A DNA stretch of 64,000 bases from Tolypothrix sp. PCC 7910. GTDB lineage: Bacteria > Cyanobacteriota > Cyanobacteriia > Cyanobacteriales > Nostocaceae. The stretch is taken from NCBI RefSeq assembly GCF_011769525.1, contig NZ_CP050440.1, positions 4,403,501-4,467,500 on the forward strand. The letters run 5' to 3'. Below are positions 1 to 8,848 of the stretch, in pieces (the stretch's first letter is position 1; the number at the start of each line of letters is the position of its first letter). Below the pieces are notes generated by a model. It saw only the letters and a list, made by a program, of their open reading frames with translations, did not search any database and was not told the DNA's origin. The position numbers were made by a program, and so were the translations under genes.

Positions 1-60
1 AGAAAATTTTTAGATTTCTATAGCCTTGAGTCTATAGATGGAATAGCGTAACTTCTACCT

Positions 61-1269
61 TTAACCAATATCTTCTTTCAGTATCACCTTCTCGTTGACT
101 ATATTGAGTTCAGTAATTGATTGTACTGGTTGTATAGCAGTTAGATGTGATGACACTTGTGCCCCTAGTTTCCGCAAACAGGTGAGTGTATCAATTGTGC
201 TGAAATTGAGATTGCTGAAACTATCTTTAGAGACTCTGACTGAGATTAAGTTGGTTGGGATATGCTTTTTTGTGTTGAAGTCCAATTTTTGTACAAAGCC
301 ATTAAATACAACAAAATCTAGGTGTTGTCCTAGATCTGCTGCAAAAACTTCGCTAATTGTTCGTAAAGTAATGGCAGCTATTAGATTTTGATATAATTCC
401 TCAATTTCTCTTAACGTTCTCGGAATCCCATAAATCTCATCTTTCCCACCATCGTACCTGACTTCTGCAATTGTAGGAATAATTTTCCAAGTCGGGAGTT
501 CATAATCAATTACTAATTGTTTTGCTGCAGAGAAATAAGCCACTTGAAATTGCTGAGGAAATGCCACCTTGTTTTCATCTGTATAGGATATGTATTGCAA
601 ATCCTCTAACAATGGATATTCTGACCTTTCTAATACCATTTCATTGTAAAGAACTACAGCAGCTTCGGCTCTATCTTGATAAGCTTCCTCTAATTCATCA
701 ACCTCTGCATTGCGCTTTTTAGTTTCTAAAATTGCAGTATGTTTATGCCATTCATAATTAGCTTTTAAGCGTTCTAGTGATAATTGACGACTGGTTTCTT
801 TTTCTTCATATTTTTGTTTAGCAATTTGATAGTTTGATTCGGCATTTCGCAGCGCCTTCTGATATCTTCGCTCTAAAAAAGGTAGCCGTTGCATCAACCA
901 ATGAGGTAAAGAAGGTGGTTTTTGAAATTGCGGTTGTGGGGATGCAATGGATAATTGCTGTGGTGTTTCCATTGCGGGAAATGTATCTCGAATTCGTAAG
1001 TTGTCAAATGAAATTGTGTCTTCTACTGCCAGAGTATGTTCTAGGATAGTTTGCAACTCACCGATCCAATCTGCTATTTCTGCATTAATTTCATCAACAT
1101 CAGTTAATCGCTGTTCTAAATAATTTAGCCCACTTTGTTTTTTTCTTGGCTGTAACAATTTGTGGGATTTCTGGGCGGCGCGTTTTTTTGCTATTTCCGC
1201 CTCTCTATGAGCGCGCGCACATTGCTTAGCACTATCTTTCATCAACTGAGATGGTATATTTCGTTTCAT
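61..1269 (-). CDS. Restriction-system-type N-terminal protein lacking a nuclease domain
   Basis: The 402-residue product has a basic N-terminus, a long charged coiled coil (about residues 135-215) and a conserved C-terminal half with QFQVAYFSAAKQLVIDYELP, TLRTISEVFAAD, VFNGFVQ and CLRKLGAQVSSHLTAIQPVQ. From memory, this architecture matches the N-terminal part of large 'restriction system proteins', in which it is followed by an Mrr_cat PD-(D/E)XK nuclease domain. Here the frame stops right after the VQSITELN segment, and the remaining 60 bases of the window show no nuclease motif. The ATG at 1269 is chosen over an upstream TTG because AGGAG (1279-1283) lies 9 nt before it. The function is unknown: it may be a DNA-binding or regulatory remnant, or work with a nuclease encoded beyond the window edge. 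Confidence 0.75.
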   Translation of the reverse strand: MKRNIPSQLMKDSAKQCARAHREAEIAKKRAAQKSHKLLQPRKKQSGLNYLEQRLTDVDEINAEIADWIGELQTILEHTLAVEDTISFDNLRIRDTFPAMETPQQLSIASPQPQFQKPPSLPHWLMQRLPFLERRYQKALRNAESNYQIAKQKYEEKETSRQLSLERLKANYEWHKHTAILETKKRNAEVDELEEAYQDRAEAAVVLYNEMVLERSEYPLLEDLQYISYTDENKVAFPQQFQVAYFSAAKQLVIDYELPTWKIIPTIAEVRYDGGKDEIYGIPRTLREIEELYQNLIAAITLRTISEVFAADLGQHLDFVVFNGFVQKLDFNTKKHIPTNLISVRVSKDSFSNLNFSTIDTLTCLRKLGAQVSSHLTAIQPVQSITELNIVNEKVILKEDIG

Positions 1270-2281
1270 CTCTAGCAACTCCTGATGTCTGGGTTCATAA
1301 AAACTTTTATGCTAGCAAGATACATTTTATTTGCCCTCATAGTACTTAACTATTGATTTTGGCTGTGACTATAAATAATCATGCTAGCGTGACAAAGAGA
1401 AACAAACAATATATATTCAAGATTGCTTTTCAGTGAAAATACTGAAAATTTATCTATTAAATTATTGGGCAAAAAAATTGTATGAGCTAGTCTATGTTCT
1501 TAAAGGTTGGTTGATATTGCTACCTGGATTTCACAATTTTTTTACTCTAAAAATAGAATATTTTATGTAACTTTTCTAACTGTATAAAAACGAAAAAACC
1601 TCCAACAAAAATTTATATTATGTCTAGTTAAATACAAGTTGATTGTCAGTAAAGGATGAATCATGAGCATAACTACCCTGAAACTTATAACATTGGGTGA
1701 CAGTGAGCTATTTAATTTATTGCATAAGCATATAGTTATGCATGGTTATAAATAATTAACATCTTAATTCTTGCTGTAATATTTCTTAGAACTTAACTAG
1801 ATGTTTACTGAGATAATTTTTGCAACTCCGAGTTGAAGATAGTTAAATTTCATACTAAGTTTGCACCTTTATGTATCAGTGCTAATTTCTTAGCAAAACT
1901 ATTGATCAGTTGTAGAGTATTTTTTGTCAAAAAAATACTAATAATGACAAAGATGATGCGATCGCTATCCTATAAAATCCCTCCAATTTTCGATGTAACT
2001 TTCTTAACGTGACTAATACCAAAGAGGGAAACTCGCTATATATCGCGTCTCCGAGAATATACTGCAACTTTCTCACTCCTTTGGGTTTCAGCATAACTGC
2101 GTGACACTGTTCCTGACTTTTGATTGGGAACCTATAGAACATGATATTAGACTGATATTAGATATTCACTACAAAAATTACTGCATCCGCCAAAATCGCT
2201 AAAATAATTTCTAGGACAATCTTCCGCAAAAGGTAAAATAGCGAGAATTACTTTATTAGCTGCGATCGCTGGAGGTCATAA
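1270..2281. other. 1.0-kb AT-rich gene-free stretch
   Basis: This divergent intergenic region separates the restriction-like gene from trmJ. It is AT-rich with many stops in every frame. A 71-codon minus-strand frame at 1927-2142 has no ribosome binding site and no recognisable protein features. No hairpin terminator or repeat family was found. Confidence 0.6.
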
Positions 2282-3028
2282 ATGGGGTTAGCTGGGGTGA
2301 GAATCGTGTTGGTAGAACCAGCTGGGCCCATGAATGTCGGTTCAATTGCCAGAGTAATGAAAAATTTTGGCTTGCATCAGCTAGTAATCGTCAATCCCCA
2401 ATGCGATCGCCTGTCTAAGGAAGCAATGAAAATGGCGGTTCATGCCAAAGAAATCTTACAATCTGCCGTGGTGGTGGCAACATTGCCAGAAGCTTTACAA
2501 GGATGTGTGCGGGTAATAGCTACTGCGGGAAGAGTTAGCAGTTGGGAAACAGCTTTAGAAAATCCCCGCACTGCACTTCCTTGGTTACTCGAAGAACCAG
2601 AAAAGCCAGTGGCGCTGATTTTTGGACGGGAAGATCGGGGATTAAGTAATGAAGAATTAAATTATGCTCAAAGGTTTGTTACCATTCCTAGTAATAAAAA
2701 TTATCAATCTTTAAACTTGGCTATGGCCGTAGCTGTTTGTTGTTACGAACTGGCGCAATCTACAGAACAATTAGAAACTCAGCCTCCAGTAGCAACAGAA
2801 CTCGCTCCCTGGGAGATACTGGAGGCGTATTACCAACAATTAGAATCTTTACTGCTGAAAATTGGTTATCTTTACCCCCATACCGCAGCTAGCCGGATGG
2901 AAAAATTTCGCCAGTTATATAATCGTACACACCTGCAAACTACAGAAGTAGCTATGTTACGGGGGATTTTACGGCAGGTAGAATGGGCACTGACAAATGC
3001 TAGCGATCGCGAAAATTGCGATTCGTAG
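2282..3028 (+). CDS. trmJ: tRNA/rRNA 2'-O-methyltransferase, TrmJ type (SPOUT)
   Basis: The 248-residue protein has the three SpoU/TrmH motifs: VEPAGPMNVGSIARVMKNFG (residues 11-30), LIFGREDRGLSNEEL (112-126) and IPSNKNYQSLNLAMAV (135-150), which form the knotted SAM site. The family methylates the ribose 2'-O of a tRNA nucleotide (position 32 for TrmJ) in the cytoplasm. The helical tail (residues 165-240) matches the C-terminal extension typical of TrmJ rather than TrmL. The start is well supported by GGAGG six bases upstream of the ATG. It is monocistronic, with the next gene beginning 165 bases on. Substrate specificity within the family cannot be read from the sequence. Confidence 0.9.
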   Translation: MGLAGVRIVLVEPAGPMNVGSIARVMKNFGLHQLVIVNPQCDRLSKEAMKMAVHAKEILQSAVVVATLPEALQGCVRVIATAGRVSSWETALENPRTALPWLLEEPEKPVALIFGREDRGLSNEELNYAQRFVTIPSNKNYQSLNLAMAVAVCCYELAQSTEQLETQPPVATELAPWEILEAYYQQLESLLLKIGYLYPHTAASRMEKFRQLYNRTHLQTTEVAMLRGILRQVEWALTNASDRENCDS

Positions 3029-3193
3029 ATTAACATATACCCATTACTCCCCCCAAAATAGATAATATGGCCTAAACTAAACACAAAAATGCTACTTAGT
3101 GGCAAAAAGTGATGTCTGTATTTCAGTGCTTGAGAAGAAATTTTTGGTTTGGGAGTTGGCATAAACAAGTGCATTGGGTCGCAAGGAGTAGCC

Positions 3194-4828
3194 GTGTCAG
3201 AATCGATTGACAAACAAATACCATTCTCGCGGCGTGAACCCAGAAACCGCCGCCAGCGTCCACGCAAAGTCCAAAAAGTGGAACAAAAGAAGGCAAAAGT
3301 ACCTAGCCAAAAGCGTGCTGGTGCAAAAGAAGTTCCACTAACGCGTGTAACAAATAGTAACAGTTACTCGCCAATGGTGGCTAGTGGCTCCAGATCCAAG
3401 GCAGGATTAGTGATGCCAGCAGCAGTCAAACCCATACCTAGAAACAAGGTAGCTACTCCACAAGTGCAATCCAACACTGTGAAGTTCAAAACAGTGCGGG
3501 TAAACCAGCATGGGGTGGCAAAAACTGTGGTGCGATCGCGTAAGACGCGTTTAAAGCCAATGGCTAGAACCCTGCTATATACCTTACGGCTGTTAATCGT
3601 CGGTGTTGGGATTGGTGCCATTATGGGTACGGTGTTATCTATATTAGATCCAGCTTCGCGGATGACTCCCACTTCTTCATCCGCATCTAATACCAACACG
3701 GGACAAACCCAAACCCAACCTACCCCCAATGCTGCAACACCCTCTGGCTTATCTTTATCACAAGAAATTCCCTCATTAAAAACTGCCGTGCAAAACCTGG
3801 CGGCTGCAAACCCTAACCTTACGCCAGGGGTTTTATTAGTTGATTTAGATACAGGTTCTTATGTAGATATTAATAGTGCCGCCAGTTTCCCCGCAGCTAG
3901 TACGATTAAAGTTCCTATTTTGGTAGCCTTTTTCCAAGATGTAGATGCAGGGAAAATCCGGCTAGATGAAATGCTGACCATGCAGCAAAGTATGATTGCT
4001 GGTGGTTCCGGAAATATGCAATACAAGCCGGCGGGAACCCAGTATTCGGCTTTAGAAGTCGCCACAAAAATGATTACGATTAGCGACAATACAGCTACAA
4101 ATATGCTGATTGCGCGCTTGGGAGGAATAGAAGCACTTAACCAAAGGTTCCGCAGTTGGGGTTTAACAACCACAGCCATTCGCAACCAACTCCCCGATTT
4201 ACAGGGAACAAATACTACCAGTCCCAAGGAATTAGCCACATTAATGGCGATGGTAAATCAGGGGAACTTGGTGAATATGCGATCGCGCGATCGCTTACTC
4301 GATATCATGCGCCAAACTGAAAGAGACAATTTGCTCCCATCCGGTTTGGGCACAGGCGCTACTATTGCCCATAAAACAGGCGATATTGGTACAATGCTGG
4401 CAGATGCTGGTTTAGTAGATATCCCAACGGGTAAGCGCTACATAGCCGCAGTCATGGTACAGCGTCCCAACAACGACCCGCGTGCCGAAAAACTGATTAG
4501 TGGTATTTCTCGAGCAGCTTACCAACAATTTAGCCAAAATGGTGTCATCCCCAATGTGACAAGTAGTCCTACACCAACCACTGGTTATCAGACTCCAGTT
4601 ATGTCACCATCTGCGCCCAATAGTGGTGTTAATACTGTACCAGTAATGCCTAATAACGGCGTTAACAATGTACCGATGATGCCTAATAATGGGGGTAATG
4701 CATTACCAATGAATGGTTATCCTGCCCCAGTTATGGCTCCTTACCCAAATGGTATGGTAAATCCTATGCCACCGAATACTGGTTATCCATATCCTGTCAT
4801 GAATCCCCCATATTACCCACCAAGGTAA
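3194..4828 (+). CDS. Class A beta-lactamase-like serine hydrolase with Pro-rich tail
   Basis: The 544-residue protein has a basic cytoplasmic N-terminus, one membrane segment (about residues 131-150), and a periplasmic beta-lactamase2-type domain with the catalytic triad of motifs: STIK (near 236, in FPAASTIKVPILVAFF), SDN (near 296) and KTG (near 393). A low-complexity tail follows, rich in Pro, Asn and Met with repeated 'P.MPNNGV.NVP' units (from about 455). The GTG at 3194 is preferred because AAGGAG lies five bases upstream; a TTG 45 bases earlier has no such site. Members act on beta-lactams or peptidoglycan-like peptides, and cyanobacteria carry several. The membrane anchor and tail suggest a cell-wall role rather than secreted resistance, which is inference. 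Confidence 0.87.
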   Translation: MSESIDKQIPFSRREPRNRRQRPRKVQKVEQKKAKVPSQKRAGAKEVPLTRVTNSNSYSPMVASGSRSKAGLVMPAAVKPIPRNKVATPQVQSNTVKFKTVRVNQHGVAKTVVRSRKTRLKPMARTLLYTLRLLIVGVGIGAIMGTVLSILDPASRMTPTSSSASNTNTGQTQTQPTPNAATPSGLSLSQEIPSLKTAVQNLAAANPNLTPGVLLVDLDTGSYVDINSAASFPAASTIKVPILVAFFQDVDAGKIRLDEMLTMQQSMIAGGSGNMQYKPAGTQYSALEVATKMITISDNTATNMLIARLGGIEALNQRFRSWGLTTTAIRNQLPDLQGTNTTSPKELATLMAMVNQGNLVNMRSRDRLLDIMRQTERDNLLPSGLGTGATIAHKTGDIGTMLADAGLVDIPTGKRYIAAVMVQRPNNDPRAEKLISGISRAAYQQFSQNGVIPNVTSSPTPTTGYQTPVMSPSAPNSGVNTVPVMPNNGVNNVPMMPNNGGNALPMNGYPAPVMAPYPNGMVNPMPPNTGYPYPVMNPPYYPPR

Positions 4829-5194
4829 TACAATTTTGGATTTTGGATTTTAGATTTTGGATTGTGAAAGATTGATTGACTAAGCTTTTCGGCAATTCAT
4901 TTGTCTTAATCATTCTTCAAATTGGTATAAGCTAAGGAGCCATAAAAGTTTTCCTTGGACATTTAGGATTTGTAAGTTTTTATACTAATTCTTGTGAATT
5001 CGGCAATATATTTAAACCTACAAACCCAGATAAAACCTGAGGTTCTTAATTACGAATTACGAATTACGAATTACTGAACACCGCTGAAGACTGAAAATAA
5101 ATGAAGAATACTCATCAAAAGGATGAAGTGTGAGAGCTGATGCTTTCTAAGCTTCATCCTTTATCCTTCATACTTTTTAATTCTTCATTTAAAT
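4829..5194. repeat. Repeat-rich intergenic region before psb28-2
   Basis: No gene is seen. The stretch holds a TTTTGGATTTTGGATTTTAG-like tract (4833-4862), a tandem ATTACGA heptamer of nearly four units (5047-5074), and an inverted repeat AAAGGATGAAG (5118-5128) / CTTCATCCTTT (5152-5162) just upstream of the next gene. All three motif types recur as short interspersed repeats elsewhere in this window, for example near 8710, 21945 and 35105. Confidence 0.7.
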
Positions 5195-5563
5195 ATGGAA
5201 TCAACAACACCTTCTATCCAATTTTTTGCGGGAATTTTTGAAGAACTTAGTAATGTCAGTTTGCGGCGTGAAGTTCGCACAGGTAAACGCATAGTAGTAA
5301 TGTTTTTTGAAAAACTACAAGCTTTGGAAGGGTTTAATAGCTTTACTAAACCATCTTTAAATTCATTACGTTTAACTGATGAAGAAGGCGAAGTTAATGT
5401 GACTCCTTCTTCTACTCGCTTTATTTTTGGTGGTGATGAAGGTGATGAATTACAGCGAGTAGAATGTAAATTTGAAATTGAGCAAGATGAACATTGGGAA
5501 AGATTTATGCGTTTTATGCACCGCTATGCTGAAGCTAATGGGATGGAATACGGCGAACGTTAA
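5195..5563 (+). CDS. psb28-2: Photosystem II assembly factor Psb28-2
   Basis: The 122-residue protein begins METTPS-like with SIQFFAGI, followed by SNVSLRREVRTGKR, SLNSLRLTDEEGEV and the C-terminal HWERFMRFMHRYAEANG, all hallmarks of the Psb28 family. Psb28 proteins bind the cytoplasmic face of CP47/PSII intermediates transiently during assembly or repair. The ELSNVSLR segment and the acidic FGGDEGDE loop fit the Psb28-2 paralogue rather than the shorter Psb28-1. The gene stands alone behind an AT-rich repeat-containing leader, and no clear Shine-Dalgarno sequence is seen. I am confident of the family and fairly confident of the paralogue. Confidence 0.88.
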   Translation: MESTTPSIQFFAGIFEELSNVSLRREVRTGKRIVVMFFEKLQALEGFNSFTKPSLNSLRLTDEEGEVNVTPSSTRFIFGGDEGDELQRVECKFEIEQDEHWERFMRFMHRYAEANGMEYGER

Positions 5564-5614
5564 CTTAAATTAACATGCAGGTTATGAGTTGATTTATGAG
5601 CATCAGGAGTAAAA

Positions 5615-5791
5615 TTGGAACCAACAATAGAACAGTTGCAAAGTTTTTACAGGATGTCTGTGAGAATCAGCAATTTACTAAGACCAATCAATCTTGTGCG
5701 TATGGACGAAAGAACTAAACGCATAGTTATGCTAGTAGGAGAGACAATAGAGATAGAAATTTATCCTAATGGGGAGGTGTTTACAAAATGA
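5615..5791 (+). CDS. Small DUF6888-like protein, TTG start
   Basis: This 58-residue product has the core RPINLVRMDERTKRIVMLVG followed by ETIEIEIYPNGEVF. From memory this fits the DUF6888 family, which usually sits next to DUF6887. The TTG at 5615 has AGGAG five bases upstream. The stop codon overlaps the ATG of the next gene (ATGA at 5788-5791), so the two are almost certainly translationally coupled. The function is unknown. Such two-gene cassettes are scattered in multiple copies in filamentous cyanobacteria and could be toxin-antitoxin-like, but nothing in the sequence proves that. Confidence 0.72.
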   Translation: MEPTIEQLQSFYRMSVRISNLLRPINLVRMDERTKRIVMLVGETIEIEIYPNGEVFTK

Positions 5792-5979
5792 CGCAACCCA
5801 ACTTTGCGGATATGACGGATGCCGAATTACGAGTTTACGTATTGCATAATCCTAACAATACTGAAGCTTTTTATGCATACGTTGACCGCTTACACGCAGC
5901 GAACCCCAACCCAAAGCTAATGTCGATTGAAGAGGCTGAAGCTGAATTGGAGAAGAGAGTTAACCAAGGACAAAGATAG
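5788..5979 (+). CDS. Small DUF6887-like protein
   Basis: This 63-residue acidic protein contains NFADMTDAELRVYVLHNPNN then TEAFYAYVDRL and an acidic tail, fitting the DUF6887 family as I recall it. It overlaps the preceding small gene by four bases, with GGGGAGG 11-17 bases upstream inside that gene. A strong terminator follows 18 bases after the stop, so the pair forms a closed two-gene operon. No enzymatic motif is visible. Confidence 0.75.
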   Translation: MTQPNFADMTDAELRVYVLHNPNNTEAFYAYVDRLHAANPNPKLMSIEEAEAELEKRVNQGQR

Positions 5980-5996
5980 CAGTAAAACGATTCATT

Positions 5997-6025
5997 AAGC
6001 GTTGTGCTATTAACACAACGCTTTT
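5997..6025 (+). terminator. Rho-independent terminator of the DUF6888/6887 pair
   Basis: A perfect 10-bp stem AAGCGTTGTG (5997-6006) / CACAACGCTT (6014-6023) with a 7-nt loop is followed by further T residues. Because dprA converges from the other side, it may serve both strands. Confidence 0.85.
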
Positions 6026-6043
6026 CAATCTTTGTTGGAACTA

Positions 6044-7162
6044 TCAAACTTTTTGATATCGCATTCCTGGGAGTTGCGATACTAAACCCATCAATTCTAA
6101 CTGTAATAAGGCGCTGGAAACTGAACCAGCATCCATGCCAGTTTTTTGAATAATAAAATCAAATGGTAAAGCATCAAAAGCGATCGCATTGATTACTTGT
6201 TGCAATTCTGGTGCTAAATCTGGCAAACTCAATTGCTGGGGTGCTGAAGATTCTTGCACTACGTCGATTTGTGGTATTGCTCCCAGGGTTTTTAACAGTT
6301 CGTCTAATTCTTTGAGAATTATTGAAGCGCCTTGACTAATTAATTTTAAACAACCTTGGGATGGGTAATCATCAATTCTGCCAGGTAAGGCGTAAACATC
6401 TCTACCAAAATCATTAGCGTAGGTGGCTGTAATTAACGCACCCGATTTTATTGGTGCTTCGATAACTAAAATGGCGCGGCTCAAACCTGCAATAATCCGA
6501 TTACGCCGGGGGAAATGACTGCGATCGGGTGGGGTTTTGGCGGGATATTCACTGACAACTAATCCCGCAGTCAAAATCTGCTTGTAGAGTTCCCGATTTT
6601 TGGGTGGATAGATAATATCAACACCTGTACCTAAAACTGCGATCGTCCTCCCACCAGCTTTCATTGTAGCCGCATGGCTTTCGGTATCAATGCCCTCAGC
6701 CATTCCCGAAACTACTGTAAAACCATTTTTGGCTAAGGCTGTGCTAATTTGGCGAGTCCAACGGATGCCATAATCTGAAGGTTGACGAGTTCCAACAATT
6801 CCCACTAAAGGTTTATTTCCCAGATTTTCTTGCAGTTCCACTTCACCGCGATAGTACAAACAAGCAGGTGGACTGGGTATCTCTAATAGCAAGCGAGGAT
6901 AATCTGTATCTGCTGGTGTCCAAAAATGGGGGTTTTCTTCCTGGTGCTTAAGCAATAGCTGTTCTGGATGCAAACGCGATCGCTGTTTGACTACTTTTTC
7001 TAATGTCTGAAAACCAAAACCCTCTACCTGTGACAATTCCGCCGCAGTTGCTTTCCAAGCTATAGACAGCGTACCAAAATGCTGCTGCAAACGCCCCAGG
7101 AATACAGGGCCAATCCCAGAAATTTGCGACCAAGCTAACCAATACGCGCGTTCTTCTCCCAC
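6044..7162 (-). CDS. dprA: DNA-processing protein DprA
   Basis: The 372-residue protein has an N-terminal helix-hairpin-helix-like region (1-65), then the DprA/Smf Rossmann core with GIVGTRQPSDYGIRWT (121-136), VSGMAEGIDTESHAA (151-165), the nucleic-acid binding HFPRRNRIIAGLSRAILVIEA (217-236) and the GALITATYANDFGRDVYALP segment. A winged-helix DprA C-terminal domain (about 310-372) is also present. DprA loads RecA on incoming single-stranded DNA during natural transformation, and its presence fits transformable cyanobacteria. It is transcribed alone, convergent with the DUF6887 pair. A repeat element lies just upstream, so its promoter must be inside or beyond that repeat. Confidence 0.94.
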   Translation of the reverse strand: MGEERAYWLAWSQISGIGPVFLGRLQQHFGTLSIAWKATAAELSQVEGFGFQTLEKVVKQRSRLHPEQLLLKHQEENPHFWTPADTDYPRLLLEIPSPPACLYYRGEVELQENLGNKPLVGIVGTRQPSDYGIRWTRQISTALAKNGFTVVSGMAEGIDTESHAATMKAGGRTIAVLGTGVDIIYPPKNRELYKQILTAGLVVSEYPAKTPPDRSHFPRRNRIIAGLSRAILVIEAPIKSGALITATYANDFGRDVYALPGRIDDYPSQGCLKLISQGASIILKELDELLKTLGAIPQIDVVQESSAPQQLSLPDLAPELQQVINAIAFDALPFDFIIQKTGMDAGSVSSALLQLELMGLVSQLPGMRYQKV

Positions 7163-7207
7163 TTTCTCATCCTCACAGCCATTGGTTTGAGTATTCCCAA
7201 TTTTGGC

Positions 7208-7318
7208 TTAGTTGTTAATCGGTAATGGGGAATGGGGAATGGGTAATGGGTAATGGGGAATGGGGAAAAGGGGAATAACAAACACCAAATGACAAATGAC
7301 AAATGACCAATGACCAAT
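7208..7318. repeat. Interspersed GGTAATGGGGAATGGG / CAAATGACAAATG repeat
   Basis: Tandem 7-mers of the type GGGTAAT or GGGGAAT (7221-7276) are followed by CAAATGACAAATGACCAATG units (7281-7318). The same two-part element recurs throughout the window in either orientation. It fills the space between dprA and the DUF218 gene and opens spurious reading frames rich in '[12 protein letters not shown]'. Confidence 0.85.
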
Positions 7319-8011
7319 CTAAGCTTTCCAATTAAAAAATTGTGCATAAATATATGCGATCGCTTCATCGATGACTGTCCGCACACCTTGGCTGTAACGC
7401 CACCATTGCTGGGGATTGTAGTCTCTGTTGGTAGATGCGATCGCACCGACTTGAATATTAGGAGCTAATACTTTTTTAAATAGCAGCCAGCTTCTACGAG
7501 TATGAGCATCCCAAGAGAATAGATTTATAGATTCTCCTTTCAACTCTGAATTAGCTAACCAGCGACTAAATTGGTTAGCAGATGCATAGCTACGATCCTT
7601 AATTACATAAGGTGCAGGAACAGCTATCACTTTCTCTGGTTCTACACCCAATTTTTTTAAGGTGATTGCGGCTACGTCTGCAAAGCTTTTATATTCGCTT
7701 AAATAACTTCCTTGCTCTAATGTTCCGCCTGTGGTGATGATTTGGCGATAATTTCCGCGTTTAAATTCACTAATCGCCTCTTGCAGTGCGTAATCTGGTA
7801 CCCATCCTTCCACTACCAATACTTTTGCTGATTTGATGGGAGAATTGACGGCTAGAAATGGATGTATATGAGTAATTGCGAAAAATAGTAAAGCCGCAAC
7901 TAAAGCGATCGCAATTATCCATCCCTGAACCGTCAAAACCCACAATTCTTGGCGTTTAATTAATCGAATTTTGAGTAGTTTTAGCCACTGACGATTTTTT
8001 CTTTTCTGCAT
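7319..8011 (-). CDS. DUF218 (YdcF/SanA-like) membrane-anchored protein
   Basis: The 230-residue protein has one N-terminal membrane segment (about residues 27-47). A DUF218-type domain follows, with AKVLVVEGWVPDYALQEAI, IITTGGTLEQG and the late LFSWDAHTRRSWLLFKKVL, typical of ElyC/SanA/YdcF-like proteins. These are linked to envelope integrity or polysaccharide metabolism, but the reaction is not established. The start ATG overlaps the TAA of the upstream DUF2301 gene (TAATG), so the two form a coupled operon. The last codons abut the interspersed repeat, but the conserved domain is complete. Confidence 0.75.
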   Translation of the reverse strand: MQKRKNRQWLKLLKIRLIKRQELWVLTVQGWIIAIALVAALLFFAITHIHPFLAVNSPIKSAKVLVVEGWVPDYALQEAISEFKRGNYRQIITTGGTLEQGSYLSEYKSFADVAAITLKKLGVEPEKVIAVPAPYVIKDRSYASANQFSRWLANSELKGESINLFSWDAHTRRSWLLFKKVLAPNIQVGAIASTNRDYNPQQWWRYSQGVRTVIDEAIAYIYAQFFNWKA

Positions 8012-8667
8012 TAACCCTTATTTGAACGCTGCTGTTTCAAATAAGTAAACACAGATTTATCGCCAATATCCGCAGGAATTGCTTGCACTGTTTTCCGCAA
8101 TGCAAATACTAAAAACAAAGTTGCCCAAATTCCCAGTAAAACCTGTTCTGCTGGAATTGGTAAAATTCCTACTAAATGCCCTAATAACAATAGTGGTACC
8201 GTAAAAGTCAATACCTTAGTTTCCAAGCGATTAAAGCAAAAAGCTTCTTTGAAATAAATACCTGTCAGAGCTACAAAGGTAAATCCAATACCGAATAAGG
8301 TAAGAGGATGATTGTAAACGGTAACAGCTAAAGGCTCACTGCTATAAAACGCCAATCCTACTGCTGCAATGCTACCAATTGCCCAAAAAGCCTGTAAAAG
8401 TCGGTGCAGTGTCAGCATATAAATATGGATGGTGATTAAACTTACACCGAGAGCTAGAGTAAAACAGGCGTATAGCGGAGTTATAGCTGCTAAAGTTGCT
8501 GGTTGATTGTTGAACACCACTAAAGCGCTAGCGATCGCAAAGCTAAGTGCAGCCACCATTAATCCAGCGCGATAGATAATTACCCCAGTGCGATCGCTCT
8601 GAGTAATTGTAAATTCCCCAAACTGGCCTTGATAAACTTCTGGTGCTGATAATGTTTGTGTAGTCAT
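8011..8667 (-). CDS. DUF2301 integral membrane protein
   Basis: The 218-residue protein carries six or seven hydrophobic segments between residues 32 and 190, a soluble head (VYQGQFGEFTITQSDRTG) and a conserved GIYFKEAFCFNR loop. This matches the cyanobacteria/plastid-lineage DUF2301 family of unknown function. It is the first gene of a two-gene operon with the DUF218 protein (one-base overlap), suggesting a joint envelope role. Confidence 0.8.
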   Translation of the reverse strand: MTTQTLSAPEVYQGQFGEFTITQSDRTGVIIYRAGLMVAALSFAIASALVVFNNQPATLAAITPLYACFTLALGVSLITIHIYMLTLHRLLQAFWAIGSIAAVGLAFYSSEPLAVTVYNHPLTLFGIGFTFVALTGIYFKEAFCFNRLETKVLTFTVPLLLLGHLVGILPIPAEQVLLGIWATLFLVFALRKTVQAIPADIGDKSVFTYLKQQRSNKG

Positions 8668-8848
8668 AGATTAGTTATGAGTCTGGATTTGTATCTCTAC
8701 GATAAATCTTTCACAATCCACAATCCAAAATCCAAAATCTAAAATTGTAGAACTTCTAGCCTCAGTATTTGTCAGTTCAGATGGAAGGATCAAGAAAAAA
8801 CCTTTCACCCTGACCTTTTACCCTAACCAAATTCAGAGGTAAAAATCT

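Noticed and set aside
1927-2142. 71-codon minus-strand frame
   Set aside because: No ribosome site, no recognisable motif, and it lies in an AT-rich spacer.
7135-7446. 103-codon minus-strand frame between dprA and the DUF218 gene
   Set aside because: Its sequence is the translation of an interspersed repeat and it overlaps both real genes.
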